64,000 nt of DNA from Hofstenia miamia (taxonomy: Eukaryota; Xenacoelomorpha; Acoela; Hofsteniidae): assembly GCA_900660155.1 (NCBI GenBank), contig CABFPE010000192.1, positions 1,115,023-1,179,022 of the forward strand. Reading direction: 5' to 3'. The notes below the pieces were generated by a model, which had not been told where the DNA came from, searched no databases, and worked only from the letters and a program-made list of their open reading frames with translations. This document shows positions 54,001 to 60,784 of the stretch, one piece after another (position 1 is the stretch's first letter; the number at the start of each line of letters is the position of its first letter). Position numbers and translations under genes: made by a program.

Positions 54001-55529
54001 CATTTCGTTATGTTTCAAAGACATCCTACAATAAATGACAATGTAAGAAGTTTTGGGAGGACCTCTCTCTGCTGCACTCTAATGTCTGGATTCTGATTTA
54101 CTTGGATAGCTCGAAAAACATAAATTGACAACATATTTTGCACATGATAACTAAAAACTAATGAGTTTCAACCACACACACAGTCTAAACAAATTTGCAA
54201 AACAAGTAAGGAAAACTTTATACAATAACATGCTATCTCACAGTTATATCTAATGGAAAGTACTTCTCTGAATATGTGTTACACAAAGGAGGAAAACTAA
54301 AAAATTATTTAATTGGAAATAAGGTATACAACAGTCACATTAACAACCTAATGTGTCAACAGAATTTTAGATTTCAGCGAATTAAGTAAATAATTAGTGT
54401 GAGGTTTTAATCTGCAATAATTATATTTGCAATACCAAACTATTTTGCTGATATTTTAGAAAATCAAAACAACTTGTTTTCAATATTGGAATTTGAAGTC
54501 ACAGCTGCCGTTGATATTACATGAACAATTTTGAAAAAACCAATTGACTTCAATCAATATAATATGAATGTAATTTATTATCTAAAATATGTTGTCCAGT
54601 AGCTGGCTCAAGTGACACAATTTATTAAAACTTTCGTTTTATAGGAAATTGCTATAAATAACTAAAAATTAAAATTGTTGAAGGATCAATATAAATACTA
54701 CAACTATTCGGAATTCGAGTAATGGTGTGCCTTTAGTGGAAGTCAAATCAAAGCATGCATTGTCAATCTATTTACTCTCAAATATTCTATTTATTGTGAC
54801 ACTCTGATAACATAGTTTAAATAAATCATTGAGTATAGATTCTTTGATTGAATATATCGGAGAAAAATTGATAACACCAAAGCACTGAGAGTAATTACAT
54901 CATTAAAGGTTCACAGTCTGATGACGAACTGGATGACTGCGCATTTCCCGTCCAGTTCACAATGCCATCTTGTATTAAGAAACAAGAATAATTCAACAAA
55001 CATTGCACATTTTAATCAATTTAGATATATTTTGCTGGGTTGGTTCAGCCTTAACATCAATTGCAACGAAACCGTCACCAAATCCATGATCTAACAGTTG
55101 TACAGCAGCATCAATATCAACCTTCATTTTTCAGAAAAAATTGGTAAATGTAAGGCTATTGCCATGGATATTTTGTGAAAATTTTCACAAAATTTCAATG
55201 TTAGTCTAGGAAATTGAGCAAATTATAACATTATTTCAACTTAGATTAATCTCTAAATTATAGATTCAAAAGAACAATGGGAATGGCATTCATCAAAAAA
55301 CATGACATAACTACTAACAGACAGATTTTCAGCTGTCTATTGTTAAATTCACAGAAGAATATATGGGTACCACGTTGACAGTGTGAAGGCATCAGTCTAT
55401 TATTCATACATACAGCTTGAGACAATACTTACCATATTGTATGAAATTTCTTTCACAATCACGCTTGAAAACTAATTTGTGATCAACTATAAACGATGAA
55501 GAACTTCCTAGGCCTCGCAATGACGACAT
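19307..55529 (-). CDS. Gene A: PLAT, two CBM4_9-like domains and ankyrin repeats, 31 exons, 1,407 aa
   Basis: I built this model by hand. Exons, 5' to 3' (minus strand): 55529-55433, 54968-54899, 53594-53408, 49662-49618, 49514-49281, 47904-47826, 47428-47273, 46445-46361, 46316-46173, 45762-45577, 45383-45146, 42130-42056, 41988-41914, 41622-41469, 40987-40955, 40854-40732, 40594-40465, 39141-38950, 38446-38274, 35092-34966, 34500-34316, 32669-32523, 31135-31001, 27231-27108, 27066-26994, 26011-25833, 24439-24219, 22312-22189, 22143-22074, 21472-21297, 19493-19307. All introns are GT-AG, most acceptors read TTTAG or TTTTAG, and every junction keeps one frame (4,224 nt). An in-frame TAA directly precedes the ATG. 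Two exons are present twice because of assembly joins. No signal peptide, transmembrane segment or enzyme domain is seen. The function is unknown; a multidomain intracellular scaffold binding lipid, protein or glycan is an inference. Two adjacent genes instead of one remains possible. Confidence 0.75.
19700..20870 (+). mobile_element. Possible decayed hAT-like transposase in gene A intron
   Basis: Local GC is higher than the surrounding intron, and several open frames overlap on both strands. The best plus-strand piece ends 'HTRLRANLKEVSLDDILFIR' (about 20.77-20.83 kb). That resembles the C-terminal hAT dimerisation region, where a short helix follows R-x-R-L and ends in L-x-x-x-x-x-L-x-F-L. 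No BED finger or inverted repeats were found, and many frame breaks are present. It could also be an old processed pseudogene. Confidence 0.3.
22457..22670. mobile_element. MITE with imperfect inverted ends (ATCCAG...GGGGCTC)
   Basis: The left end reads ATGTATCCAGGGGCGTACTC followed by GAAGGGGCTC. The reverse complement of the right end reads ATGCATCCAGTACTGTACTC followed by a short insert and AAGGGGCTC. It is about 210 bp, with no coding capacity, inside the intron between gene A exons 27 and 28. Similar ends occur at 51.68-52.0 kb. This type of GGGGCGTAC end is common in hAT-derived MITEs, but I did not resolve an 8-bp target duplication. Confidence 0.55.
22735..23480 (+). mobile_element. 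mariner/Tc1-superfamily transposase fragment
   Basis: Plus-strand pieces of a DDE transposase in several frames: 'MDESFLAYNMEAQKHKY' near 22740 (region of the first catalytic Asp), 'SVIVWDYFSHDSNDVLTLF' and 'INTDTYLVLLEE' (23159-23330), then in a shifted frame 'YHQDAIPFLVLIRAQ' (about 23.34 kb), corresponding to the F-x-Q-D-x-A-P block with the second Asp. The N-terminal helix-turn-helix and both inverted repeats are not visible. Inactive, in a gene A intron next to the assembly gap. Confidence 0.65.
23610..23717. other. Assembly gap flanked by (TA)n
   Basis: 108 N flanked on both sides by TA dinucleotide repeats, so the missing part is probably more of the same microsatellite. Any open frame reported across it is spurious. 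Confidence 0.97.
24219..27231 (-). CDS. Gene A exons 24-27: ankyrin module 1
   Basis: Residues 1024-1222. Ankyrin helices are clear: 'LSQLHEAIQRGNTEEVKIIL', 'GDTTLHVAAAHNQHKLVR', 'SGLMPFHRAALNNDTETMAV', 'QTALHLAARQGHLLAVRWLI' and 'RTPSDIASLYGHYDIVKLLD'. These give about four to five repeats, with the T-x-L-H-x-A-A signature in several. It ends with a linker 'KMSPSK' and a GTAAGT donor, showing the gene continues. Exon lengths are 124, 73, 179 and 221 nt with phases 1-2-0-2-1. Confidence 0.82.
26162..26276. repeat. (AT)n and (ATAC)n microsatellite cluster
   Basis: Two AT runs separated by TATACATTTGTATACACATATAC, in the intron between gene A exons 25 and 26. Confidence 0.9.
26275..26296. repeat. 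Short telomere-like (CCCTAA)n stretch
   Basis: AACCTAACCCTAACCCTA directly follows the (AT)n run, giving about two and a half TTAGGG-type units in reverse. It is too short to be a telomere and is most likely an interstitial telomeric sequence left by break repair. The unit fits TTAGGG telomeres, not the arthropod TTAGG type, although two units are weak evidence. Confidence 0.6.
28373..29140 (+). mobile_element. mariner transposase pseudogene
   Basis: In order: an N-terminal helix-turn-helix region ('ELCKEFKEGN', 'VEEIKHLIDDNNSLSTRQ'; 28373-28618), the linker hallmark 'RWVPHQLT', the first catalytic block 'LITIDEKWIY', 'TINCKIYVQFQRNLENHVK', the second block 'LIQDNARQH' (about 29.04 kb), and after a frameshift 'LPYSPDCNL' (about 29.12 kb) with the third Asp. 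Three frames are used. About 30 residues separate the second and third Asp, against 34 in active mariners, so a few codons are lost. The R2-like LINE fragment begins immediately downstream. It lies in a gene A intron. Confidence 0.85.
29140..29610 (+). mobile_element. R2-like LINE 3' fragment, same family as LINE-C1 (LINE-C2)
   Basis: An open frame to 29540 with 'RPDIVVVDKEKRLGTVIDIA', 'YRELAEEIERLWNLKKVKVV' and 'GALGAVSKKHKRYLEELG', then a 3' UTR AGCATGAAGCTATGAGAAGC and an AATAAT tail. The C-terminal nuclease-like region of R2-superclade LINEs (conserved RPD...D...VP pattern) is recognisable. The copy is 5'-truncated right behind the mariner, but its reading frame is intact, so it is a young insertion. 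Confidence 0.8.
29610..31000. other. Gene A intron between exons 23 and 24, lower part
   Basis: No supported feature apart from an interrupted AT-rich background. Confidence 0.4.
31001..32669 (-). CDS. Gene A exons 22-23: second Ser-rich linker
   Basis: Residues about 930-1023. Exon 22 ('PGFGITQPTSDSSVESKGG') is polar. Exon 23 is a Ser-rich block ('SSLSKSSYSSQSSSSSQSED') ending in basic 'KKSIIDRQ'. Both are entered and left in phase 1, so the pair or either one could be skipped in frame. It separates the jelly rolls from the ankyrin region and is probably disordered. Confidence 0.68.
32059..32483. mobile_element. hAT-type MITE with 8-bp target duplication
   Basis: The ends are CAGACATGGAA at 32059 and TTCCATGTCTG ending at 32483, perfect 9-bp inverted termini extended by imperfect GTTAACGG/CCGTTAAC words. 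The flanking octamers GTAGACAT and TTACACAT match at 6 of 8 positions, as expected for an aged hAT target duplication. There is no ORF. It sits 39 bp from the donor of gene A exon 22. Confidence 0.8.
32690..33060 (+). mobile_element. Possible LINE 5' fragment with hydrophobic leader
   Basis: A plus-strand ORF of 120 codons starts in the same context as LINE-A (TTAATCATGG). It encodes a basic then hydrophobic leader ending 'LIISLSGVLVYVASLAINPA', followed by PDLS. LINE-A has the parallel order: hydrophobic leader, then 'SIEPSPGPNMS'. It may therefore be the 5' end of a related LINE, but similarity is low. It starts inside gene A intron 21, only 24 bp from exon 22 on the opposite strand. Confidence 0.35.
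33321..35095. repeat. 887-nt direct duplication across a single N
   Basis: Copies 33321-34207 and 34209-35095 have equal length and appear identical, joined by one N at 34208. This is most simply two contig ends that overlap but were not merged. Confidence 0.9.
33428..34204 (-). pseudogene. Duplicate copies of gene A exons 20-21 (probable assembly artefact)
   Basis: 33321-34207 and 34209-35095 are both 887 nt and appear identical by eye, separated by one N. The lower copy contains exon 20 without its splice acceptor (cut at the N) plus a full exon 21. If the duplication were real, the transcript would have an extra 185-nt exon that breaks the frame. Confidence 0.7.
34316..38446 (-). CDS. Gene A exons 19-21: second CBM4_9-like jelly-roll domain
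   Basis: Residues about 768-918. It repeats the same plan: 'NSNFQEFNFMPASW', 'AQASFKLGDETY', 'NILDVVVPGHSYEFSCAV', 'KLLINGPCVVTAILKFCAKE', 'SSENWDILKGTINTGEL' and a closing strand 'FHIEAPALVHFMISDCQLF'. It is more diverged than the first domain at the closing strand, where the G-x-D-F pattern is lost. Exons 20 and 21 have a second copy at 34204-34078 and 33612-33428, produced by the duplication around the N at 34208; the upstream-side copy of exon 20 there lacks its acceptor. Confidence 0.72.
35398..37108 (-). mobile_element. hAT transposase pseudogene (DUF4371/ZMYM-like group)
   Basis: Minus-strand frames in order: 'NPSEILERLRHISDS' and 'FYSIIVDTTTDIQNMEQLSV' (36756-37085, with the first catalytic Asp in IIVDTT), 'LRGQCFDGASVIKG' and 'NALYIHCTSHSLNLV' (36541-36759), 'FLEIRWSSLYDVVASI' (about 36.4 kb), and the hAT dimerisation block 'PYSNVNAERSFSRMNLIKT' (about 35.65 kb). 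Three frames are used, so at least two frameshifts exist. The 3' inverted-repeat end CAGAGGCGTAGCTAGAATG is at 35398. The 5' end is lost at a TA repeat near 37110, so the N-terminal zinc finger is missing. It lies in the gene A intron between exons 19 and 20. Confidence 0.88.
37110..38260. other. Intron sequence upstream of the hAT copy
   Basis: 37110-37460 has palindromic words such as TAGCGCTAAAT and could be more of a mobile element. The rest shows no supported feature. Confidence 0.3.
38739..38772. repeat. (AT)n microsatellite
   Basis: A pure AT run preceded by an (AC)n stretch, in the intron between gene A exons 18 and 19. Confidence 0.9.
38950..41525 (-). CDS. Gene A exons 14 (end)-18: first CBM4_9-like jelly-roll domain
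   Basis: Residues about 592-755. The order matches CBM4_9 modules of xylanases: an N-terminal 'LFSDLTRYPCEWLQY' (the usual N-x-x-F...W start), then 'GGSLIHVEE', 'YACSVKERSAIFAGVAQ', 'NMTGYILPGEKYRITAYF', 'ISSESDWMLLIGFV' and the closing strand 'FEGPNKGIDFMVANVSV'. In known CBM4_9 modules that last pattern reads like F-E-G-P-x-x-G-x-D-F-x-x-D-D-V-S. The second acidic pair (DD) is replaced by 'AN' here, so a calcium or ligand site may be altered. No GH10 or other catalytic domain is linked to it. Confidence 0.75.
40336..40440. repeat. (AT)n run and (TTATC)n LINE tail
   Basis: An AT run at 40336-40374 is followed by TTAATAAATTC and three to four TTATC units (40410-40437). The pentanucleotide is the same as the LINE-J tail at 14.1 kb, here on the plus strand, so it is probably the very 3' end of a LINE copy. 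Confidence 0.6.
41526..46445 (-). CDS. Gene A exons 8-14 (5' part): Ser/Glu/Asp-rich linker
   Basis: About 300 residues (290-591) dominated by Ser, Glu, Asp and Thr, for example 'SSLESSSSLSSLSIKSTDG', 'SDSSNSSLSSSISSSSLSSE' and 'SSSESEEEQQKEEQSESAE'. Many S-x-x-E/D patterns would suit casein kinase 2. The segment is probably disordered and acts as a spacer between the PLAT and jelly-roll domains. Exons 11 to 13 all start and end in phase 0 except the entry of exon 11, so exons 12 and 13 (75 nt each) could be skipped without changing frame. Exon 11 exists twice (44576-44813 and 45146-45383) around the N at 44976. Confidence 0.7.
42140..44400. other. Large intron between gene A exons 11 and 12
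   Basis: About 2.3 kb. 43540-44170 has a denser codon-like pattern on the plus strand in shifting frames ('INKLLDIFLPLCNHQLTFSR'), possibly an old processed pseudogene or element that I could not name. The remainder shows nothing beyond a TA microsatellite at 43250-43267. Confidence 0.3.
44407..45545. repeat. 569-nt direct duplication across a single N
   Basis: Copies 44407-44975 and 44977-45545 flank the N at 44976 and differ at about four bases. Both contain gene A exon 11. This is consistent with two alleles placed side by side. Confidence 0.88.
44576..44813 (-). pseudogene. Second copy of gene A exon 11 (assembly join or allele)
   Basis: Lies in the 569-nt direct repeat 44407-44975 / 44977-45545 around a single N. 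The copies differ at about four positions, including GAC versus GAA, which changes one Asp to Glu in the Ser/Glu-rich segment. Both keep splice sites and frame, but both are in phase 2 entry and phase 0 exit, so joining both would shift the frame. Confidence 0.65.
47273..49662 (-). CDS. Gene A exons 4-7: PLAT/LH2 domain
   Basis: Residues about 162-262. Visible PLAT features are the first strand 'MNYKVQITTG', the acidic-to-strand block 'TRVKMRLISDNGSSKWIKM', 'EDVFNLSC', the family hallmark 'IGSLTSIQLGHDN', and 'KHWSVKKVVLTD' followed by 'GDSYLF'. Established knowledge: PLAT domains are beta-sandwiches in lipoxygenases, polycystins and LOXHD1, and usually bind membranes or protein partners. Here there is one domain, split over three exons, preceded by an acidic stretch ('DHESESEEENIE'). 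A Tc1 transposon occupies the intron between exons 5 and 6. Confidence 0.8.
48048..49249 (+). mobile_element. Tc1-like transposon with both inverted repeats and TA target sites
   Basis: The left end CAGTACTGTGCATTGAAATT (48048) and the reverse complement of the right end CAGTACTGTGTATTAAATTT (ending 49249) match with few differences over at least 40 bp, continuing through GCAGCACC. Each is flanked by TA (48046-48047 and 49250-49251). Internally, plus-strand remnants of a Tc1 transposase DNA-binding region are visible ('TTVSRIINDTSILAHIKAND', 'INPRATLSELQ') at about 48.63-48.79 kb. The DDE domain is too decayed to read. At 1,202 bp it is shorter than full Tc1 elements (about 1.6 kb), so it has internal deletions. 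Confidence 0.85.
49670..53400. other. Large intron between gene A exons 3 and 4
   Basis: About 3.7 kb. It contains an (AT)n run (50974-51006), a MITE-like inverted repeat at 51.68-52.0 kb (listed separately), the N at 51874 and a short GCATAGGGGCGTAA-type end near 52.79 kb on the minus strand. No coding exon with correct phase was found. Confidence 0.45.
51681..52000. mobile_element. MITE-like inverted repeat related to the one at 22.46 kb
   Basis: The left end AGTATCAGTGGGGTACGCAA pairs with the right end, whose reverse complement is CATACCAGGGAGTACACGCA followed by GGAGC; GGAG follows on the left as well. The N at 51874 falls inside a C-homopolymer region of the element. Ends are imperfect, and the boundaries are approximate. 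Confidence 0.45.
53408..55529 (-). CDS. Gene A exons 1-3: Ser-rich N-terminus
   Basis: Exon 1 starts 'MSSLRGLGSSSSFIVDHKL' and ends in a GTAAGT donor. Exon 2 contains a run of six Ser. Exon 3 (63 residues, 'INRPAPVSAFASGISTLRR' onward) is Ala/Ile/Thr-rich and locally CpG-rich compared with its surroundings. Phases run 1, 2, 0. I recognise no domain in residues 1-133. Exon 3 is the least certain of the three, because the plus strand is also open there; its entry and exit phases are nevertheless exactly those needed. Confidence 0.6.
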
Positions 55530-55537
55530 TTAACTAC

Positions 55538-55548
55538 TCTGGAAAAAT
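55538..55548 (-). promoter_or_regulatory. Splice-acceptor-like site 9 nt upstream of gene A start codon
   Basis: The minus strand reads TTTTTCCAG followed by nine nucleotides and the ATG at 55529. Such a strong acceptor so close to the start suggests either a 5' UTR intron or a trans-splice site for a spliced leader. No TATA box is evident in the 317 bp separating it from gene B. Confidence 0.4.
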
Positions 55549-55845
55549 TGCTTGAAATACAGAGGGAATTTGAAAACTTTTATTCAAGAAAATTCTAGAC
55601 GCACATTTTGCGAATCAATTATATTCAAATTAAATATCTTGCAGAGCTGTTTTGTGCCATTTTTTCTTAATGTAGATATAATAGCTATTCGTTGGTTGCA
55701 TATTAGGTTATTATTGGAATCATTGCAAGGGAAATATATCTATTTTGCTATTCCAAACACATATATATTTTGATTGATTTTATATATAAAATTCCATTAT
55801 AATAACATAAACTAATTAGATTGATGAATATCACAATAATCTTAT

Positions 55846-56854
55846 TCATATCCGTATTTCGGTTTTTTCACTCCCAGGTCGCCCGTCACAAGAATTCAGT
55901 CTTAGACCCAAAACCAAATGGCTTACAAATCTAGAGTGAAATAAAGCACCATTAAATAAATCGGCAATATTAATGGATAACATTAATAAATTCCATCTTA
56001 AAGTATTTGGACTGAGTTTGTAAACCATACGAAGAAGTGCATGATTAAAAAAAGATAGAAAGAAGAAAATTCTAAGTTCTACTAATCAATACTTTATGCC
56101 TTACGTTTAAATATTTTTGCATTAATATATTTACAATATTCTAGCATTAAGGAAGCCTCTCTACATGTCTTGTGCAAATTGTGTAAATTTAATGCAGATA
56201 TGTGATACATTTCTTCAGAGTGTTAAATATGTGAAGAAAAGAGTCAGTTTTGGATAAATTTAAGGTTTCTGCAAATTGTACTGCTTCAGGTATAAACCTA
56301 CAATTCAAAATCAAGGGATAGAATGCTAAAATAAGAAACTAACTTGGATTTGTATGCCAACTTTCGCGGACGGCTCCCAAAAGGTGTGTTGTCAACGGGG
56401 TCTCTAAATTCGCATTGTGCCATAGCCGATTCAATGTTTCGCTTCACATTTTTGCGCCTCTTCAGCTTTTTCGCAGCTAGAACAGAAATTCAACAAACAT
56501 GAATATAAAATTGGCTTCGAATAATTTGTACAAGACAGTAAAAATGAGCACTAAATCTGTCGAACATGTAAAATCGATTATAAAAATGACGGAACTCTAT
56601 TAAACAAAATAATAACCGGGATTAGCAGAAAGAGATTGTAATTGGCATCTAATTTCGTCATTTTTGAAATACTTTTTTACGGGTTTGTCATGTAGAGCTG
56701 CGCCAGAATAGAGAGGAGCCTAAATTTAAAATAAATTTAGAAAAATCAATGAAGATTGTTTACAGGTTTGACTGCAACATAATCTCGGCGAGGGATTTCT
56801 GGTCCTGTAAGATCAAAACCTTCTTCGAGACGTTGAACTTGCATATAATATCGC
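55846..56854 (-). CDS. Gene B, last four exons, uncharacterised protein (5' part not found)
   Basis: Exons on the minus strand: 56854-56764, 56719-56617, 56476-56344 and 55900-55846, ending in TGA at 55846. Phases at all three junctions agree (0, 1, 2). The 127 residues seen are basic and polar: 'YYMQVQRLEEGFDLTGPEIP', 'ALHDKPVKKYFKNDEIRCQL', a Lys/Arg cluster 'AAKKLKRRKNVKRN' and 'FRDPVDNTPFGSRPRKLAYK'. I recognise no domain. The last acceptor (GGTCTAAG) has a weak pyrimidine tract, so the final 17 codons are less certain. Upstream exons should lie beyond 56.86 kb, but I could not identify them in the repetitive region. The stop is 317 bp from the gene A start on the same strand. Confidence 0.6.
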
Positions 56855-56859
56855 CTAAA

Positions 56860-57700
56860 ATAGCCATGCAAACGTGAAAATTTTAAACAATATTAGAACA
56901 CACTAGCTAATAGTCTCGCAATAACTAATGGGTCGGGACAATCTTTCCAAATTAATACGAATTATGAATTAGCCTAGTCACATTAAATTTTTAATATATA
57001 CGAGTTAATGACTAATATCACTCTTCAAAAATACGAAAGTATTTTTTAGATATTTTTCAACTTTGAAATGAATGCATATTGAAGAGTTAAATTAATAATA
57101 GGGCCTTGAGATTCCATGAAATCAGATTCAATTCTCACGCAGAATCGGAATAGAATTTGTTCACATGAAAATTGGATTTGCGATTCTGAGCAATTAGATC
57201 TCTGAAAATCAAAATATAATGCTTAGCATTTGCACAAAATCGGCTAATCTCAATCTTCAGCTAAGTTCACTCCGCTTACTGTTGAAAATTGCTGTGAATT
57301 GATTTCTTTACAAAGAAATTCTAAGAAATATTACAGATGCAATACGTTCTTTTTGCAACACATTTGTTAACTACGCGTACATGTGCGGTAAACCTAGGAT
57401 GTTCAAGAATTGCAAAGCAGAAAGTTAGTAATCCTATTTTTCTAGCAAGAAAAAAATTAAACAAACAACAGGGAGATCATGAACTGACTATACAGAAATC
57501 TATATAAATAGTTAATCATCTCTGTTCTGTTGTCTCAAACAGAATACACTTAGTAATTCAATTTATGTTCAAAAACACAAACAGTAATCGGAAGTCAATA
57601 TGACGCTCAGTCAAAAACTAAAAAATGCGTCACATCCGTAATTGACTTGAATTTGGTAATAGATTGATCAGAAATAAATCAGCATTAACATAAAAAAATT
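56860..57700. other. Sequence upstream of gene B exon, nothing identified
   Basis: It probably belongs to an intron of gene B. A short acceptor-donor pair around 57.28 kb could bracket a tiny exon but is not supported by length or composition. Confidence 0.35.
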
Positions 57701-57704
57701 TCTT

Positions 57705-59448
57705 TGAAATATTTCTTATAACAAAGGCTTAAAATAACCTATAAGTATTTTTTGTTTGCTTCAATATTTATTCAAGAAAAACACTAGCAGATACATATAA
57801 TTGTTGATAATCTTATTGAATTTGTTATTTTTAGAAATTTTGTTTCTATTCCATAATTTTCACATTTGAAACATCAGATGTAAATTTATTCTAAAGGAAT
57901 AATCACTTTTCTAGTGTTAAAAGATTATCTCTACAGGTTAAGATACGAATCGAAATGCTTTGCCCATGTATTAAAATTTCTTTGCAAAAAATTCTCTAAA
58001 ACAAAATTTCACTGAAAATCATGCTACGTTAACAATCATTTGTGTAAGTACAAAACGAGGACAACAGATGCAGCAGTATATTAAATCCAACTAATATAAC
58101 CCTATTTCGAATCAAATTTTTTCCTAGAAATAAGATAAAATGCTCTACTGTAGCCTCAAAAATAATAATCAAAATTTTCTTAATGCGAATAAAACAAGAT
58201 AAGTGGAATGACATTTTCCAGAATAGTTTTTATTTTAGGATGTAATTCTTTGGCAGATGCAATAATTTTATTTGTTCATATGGTATAGTTGTAATTATTT
58301 TATGTACTAAGCAAAAACCCCTCATTATGTAAGGTAATTCAAGGTTGAAAATGTAGCAAATACGCATTAATAATATGTAACAATATTTTGTTATATTGTA
58401 TTAGTATTTTTCATCCTCAATAATGAACTAACCGCAATTCACTATAAAGGAGATCTACTGGGCGAAGGTATAGAATAGGTTGCACGCGGAACACGCTGAA
58501 CACGCGGATAAAATAAACACTAATACAAGGTAAAAACGATGAGAAATGCAATAACATACGTAAAAAGATTGAAAAATAATTAACCAAATTCGNTGAAATA
58601 TTTCTTATAACAAAGGCTTAAAATGTTTGCTTCAATATTTATTAAAGAAAAACACTAGCAGATACATATAATTGAATTTGTTATTTTTAGAAATTTTGTT
58701 TCTATTCCATAATTTTCACATTTGAAACATCAGATGTAAATTTATTCTAAAGGAATAATAATTTTTCTGGTGTTAAAAGATTATCTCTACAGGTTAAGAT
58801 ACGAATCGAAATGCTTTGCCCATGTATTAAAATTTCTTTGCAAAAAATTCTCTAAAACAAAATTTCACTGAAAATCATGCTACGTTAACAATCATTTGTG
58901 TAAGTACAAAACGAGGACAACAGATGCAGCAGTATATTAAATCCAACTAATATAACCCTATTTCGAATCAAATTTTTTCCTAGAAATAAGATAAAATGCT
59001 CTACTGTAGCCTCAAAAATAATAATCAAAATTTTCTTAATGCGAATAAAACAAGATAAGTGGAATGACATTTTCCAGAATAGTTTTTATTTTAGGATGTA
59101 ATTCTTTGGCAGATGCAATAATTTTATTTGTTCATATGGTATAGTTGTAATTATTTTATGTACTAAGCAAAAACCCCTCATTATGTAAGGTAATTCAAGG
59201 TTGAAAATGTAGCAAATACGCATTAATAATATGTAACAATATTTTGTTATATTGTATTAGTATTTTTCATCCTCAATAATGAACTAACCGCAATTCACTA
59301 TAAAGGAGATCTACTGGGCGAAGGTATAGAATAGGTTGCACGCGGAACACGCTGAACACGCGGATAAAATAAACACTAATACAAGGTAAAAACGATGAGA
59401 AATGCAATAACATACGTAAAAAGATTGAAAAATAATTAACCAAATTCG
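57705..59448. repeat. Direct duplication (888 and 855 nt) across a single N
   Basis: Copies 57705-58592 and 58594-59448 flank the N at 58593. They differ by two deletions (18 and 15 nt, which account for the whole length difference) and a few substitutions, as two alleles would. Confidence 0.88.
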
Positions 59449-59557
59449 TAGCACGCGGTAACATGCGGTACATATTTAAGGAGAATAGCACAGAAAACTT
59501 GAAATTCATAAAATAATTAACTATTATTAAACAAATTACACGATCTAAGAGTATATT
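59317..59557. repeat. Left arm of a long inverted repeat
   Basis: Pairs with 62565-62822 in opposite orientation. It contains short sub-repeats with ACGCGGAACACGCTGAACACGCGG-like words, breaking to GTAGCACGCGGTAACATGCGG. The similarity starts at GGCGAAGGTATAGAATAGG and ends at CACGATCTAAGAGTATATT. Confidence 0.75.
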
Positions 59558-60369
59558 CTATTATTAACCAAATGCAAGATAAAGATGTACATTAATGTAA
59601 ATCTATACATATTTTAATCAAGTCTTTTTTATTTGATTTTTATATAAATTGGAACTTTCAGAGAATTTGTTCTCCCGATTAGTAATTATTTTCATATTTT
59701 ATTTACCGATTAGTACCGAATTTATAGCTAGCGTGACCGCGCTGCATAAATTTTTAATGCATAAATATACATTTCGCTAATAGTGTTATAAATATATTTT
59801 GAATAGTGCGGATGTGCAGTATCGGTGGGTGCAATAACCATGGGTCAGTCGATATGCAATTGTTACTGAAAATTTTAATAAATTTAGTCAAAGTGTTATA
59901 TGCATTAAGTATAACGCATTAACATATATTTTCATACTTATTGGACATGGAACTCAACATAAGGCCTTTTATAGTTGAAGCATGTAGTGCAAGAATCCAT
60001 TTTGTGCAAATTGATTCAAAATGAGAAATCACCTTTTTAGTTTCCGTTTGTATTTTGATTATGTAGTCGTTTTACGGATTCTTCATAAAGCAATGATCAA
60101 AAGCAGGATCATTTCACTTGTTTTGCACCTAACAGCATGTAGTTCTTCACACAATTCTAAAGCAATCGATTTGATAACTTTGTCAATTAACGCGTTCTTC
60201 AATTATGTTTTACTCAAAAAATCATAATTGCTTAGTAAATTTAAGGAAGTATCTTGTTTTGAAATTTAAATCTATTGGTTGTTCGGTTGTAATTAACATT
60301 TTGATCACAAAGGTACAATAGCCTAAAGAGATTGATTCACTTCAGAATTAGCTGTTGCGTTAAATAATG

Positions 60370-60780
60370 TGGGCAATCAATGGCGCCGCAAGAAACTTCG
60401 TAAAGGAGGGGCAAAAAAATTTTTGCACGTGTTATATTTTAGAAATATTTTTTGTTGAAAAAATATTTTATTTCAAAGCACATTTCTTTTTGAGTAAACT
60501 TAATCATTTAATTTAAAGCGAACAATGAGATGAGATTTTATTTTCCAAAAATTTTGATTATCCGAAGTAATGTGCTAGAATCTGCTCTAATCTCCCACCC
60601 CATGTATAAAAGTATAAGAATGTAGGCCTTTGGTTTGTTATTTTCTGCCACTCAACTATTTCGAAAGCAATATTTACCACATCAGTAAGTAAGAACTTTA
60701 TATCTGATATACTGCATTTCAAATGAAGTAAATTTCAAAATAACACTATTATTTTCCAAATAGTAATCAAAGATGTAACC
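60370..60780. other. Non-coding stretch, possible hAT-derived fragment
   Basis: AATGGCGCCGCAAGAAACTT followed by GGAGGGGCAAAA resembles a hAT-type MITE end. No partner end was found. Confidence 0.25.
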
Positions 60781-60784
60781 TGGT

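Noticed and set aside
54985-55120. Minus-strand ORF 'MKVDIDAAVQLLDHGFGDG' as an extra gene A exon
   Set aside because: No acceptor gives the needed phase, and the frame has stops on both sides. It lies in intron 1 and may be a transposon trace or chance.
19307-55529. Gene A as a xylanase (GH10) because of its CBM4_9-like modules
   Set aside because: No GH10 catalytic motifs appear in any exon; the region after the jelly rolls is a Ser-rich linker and ankyrin repeats.
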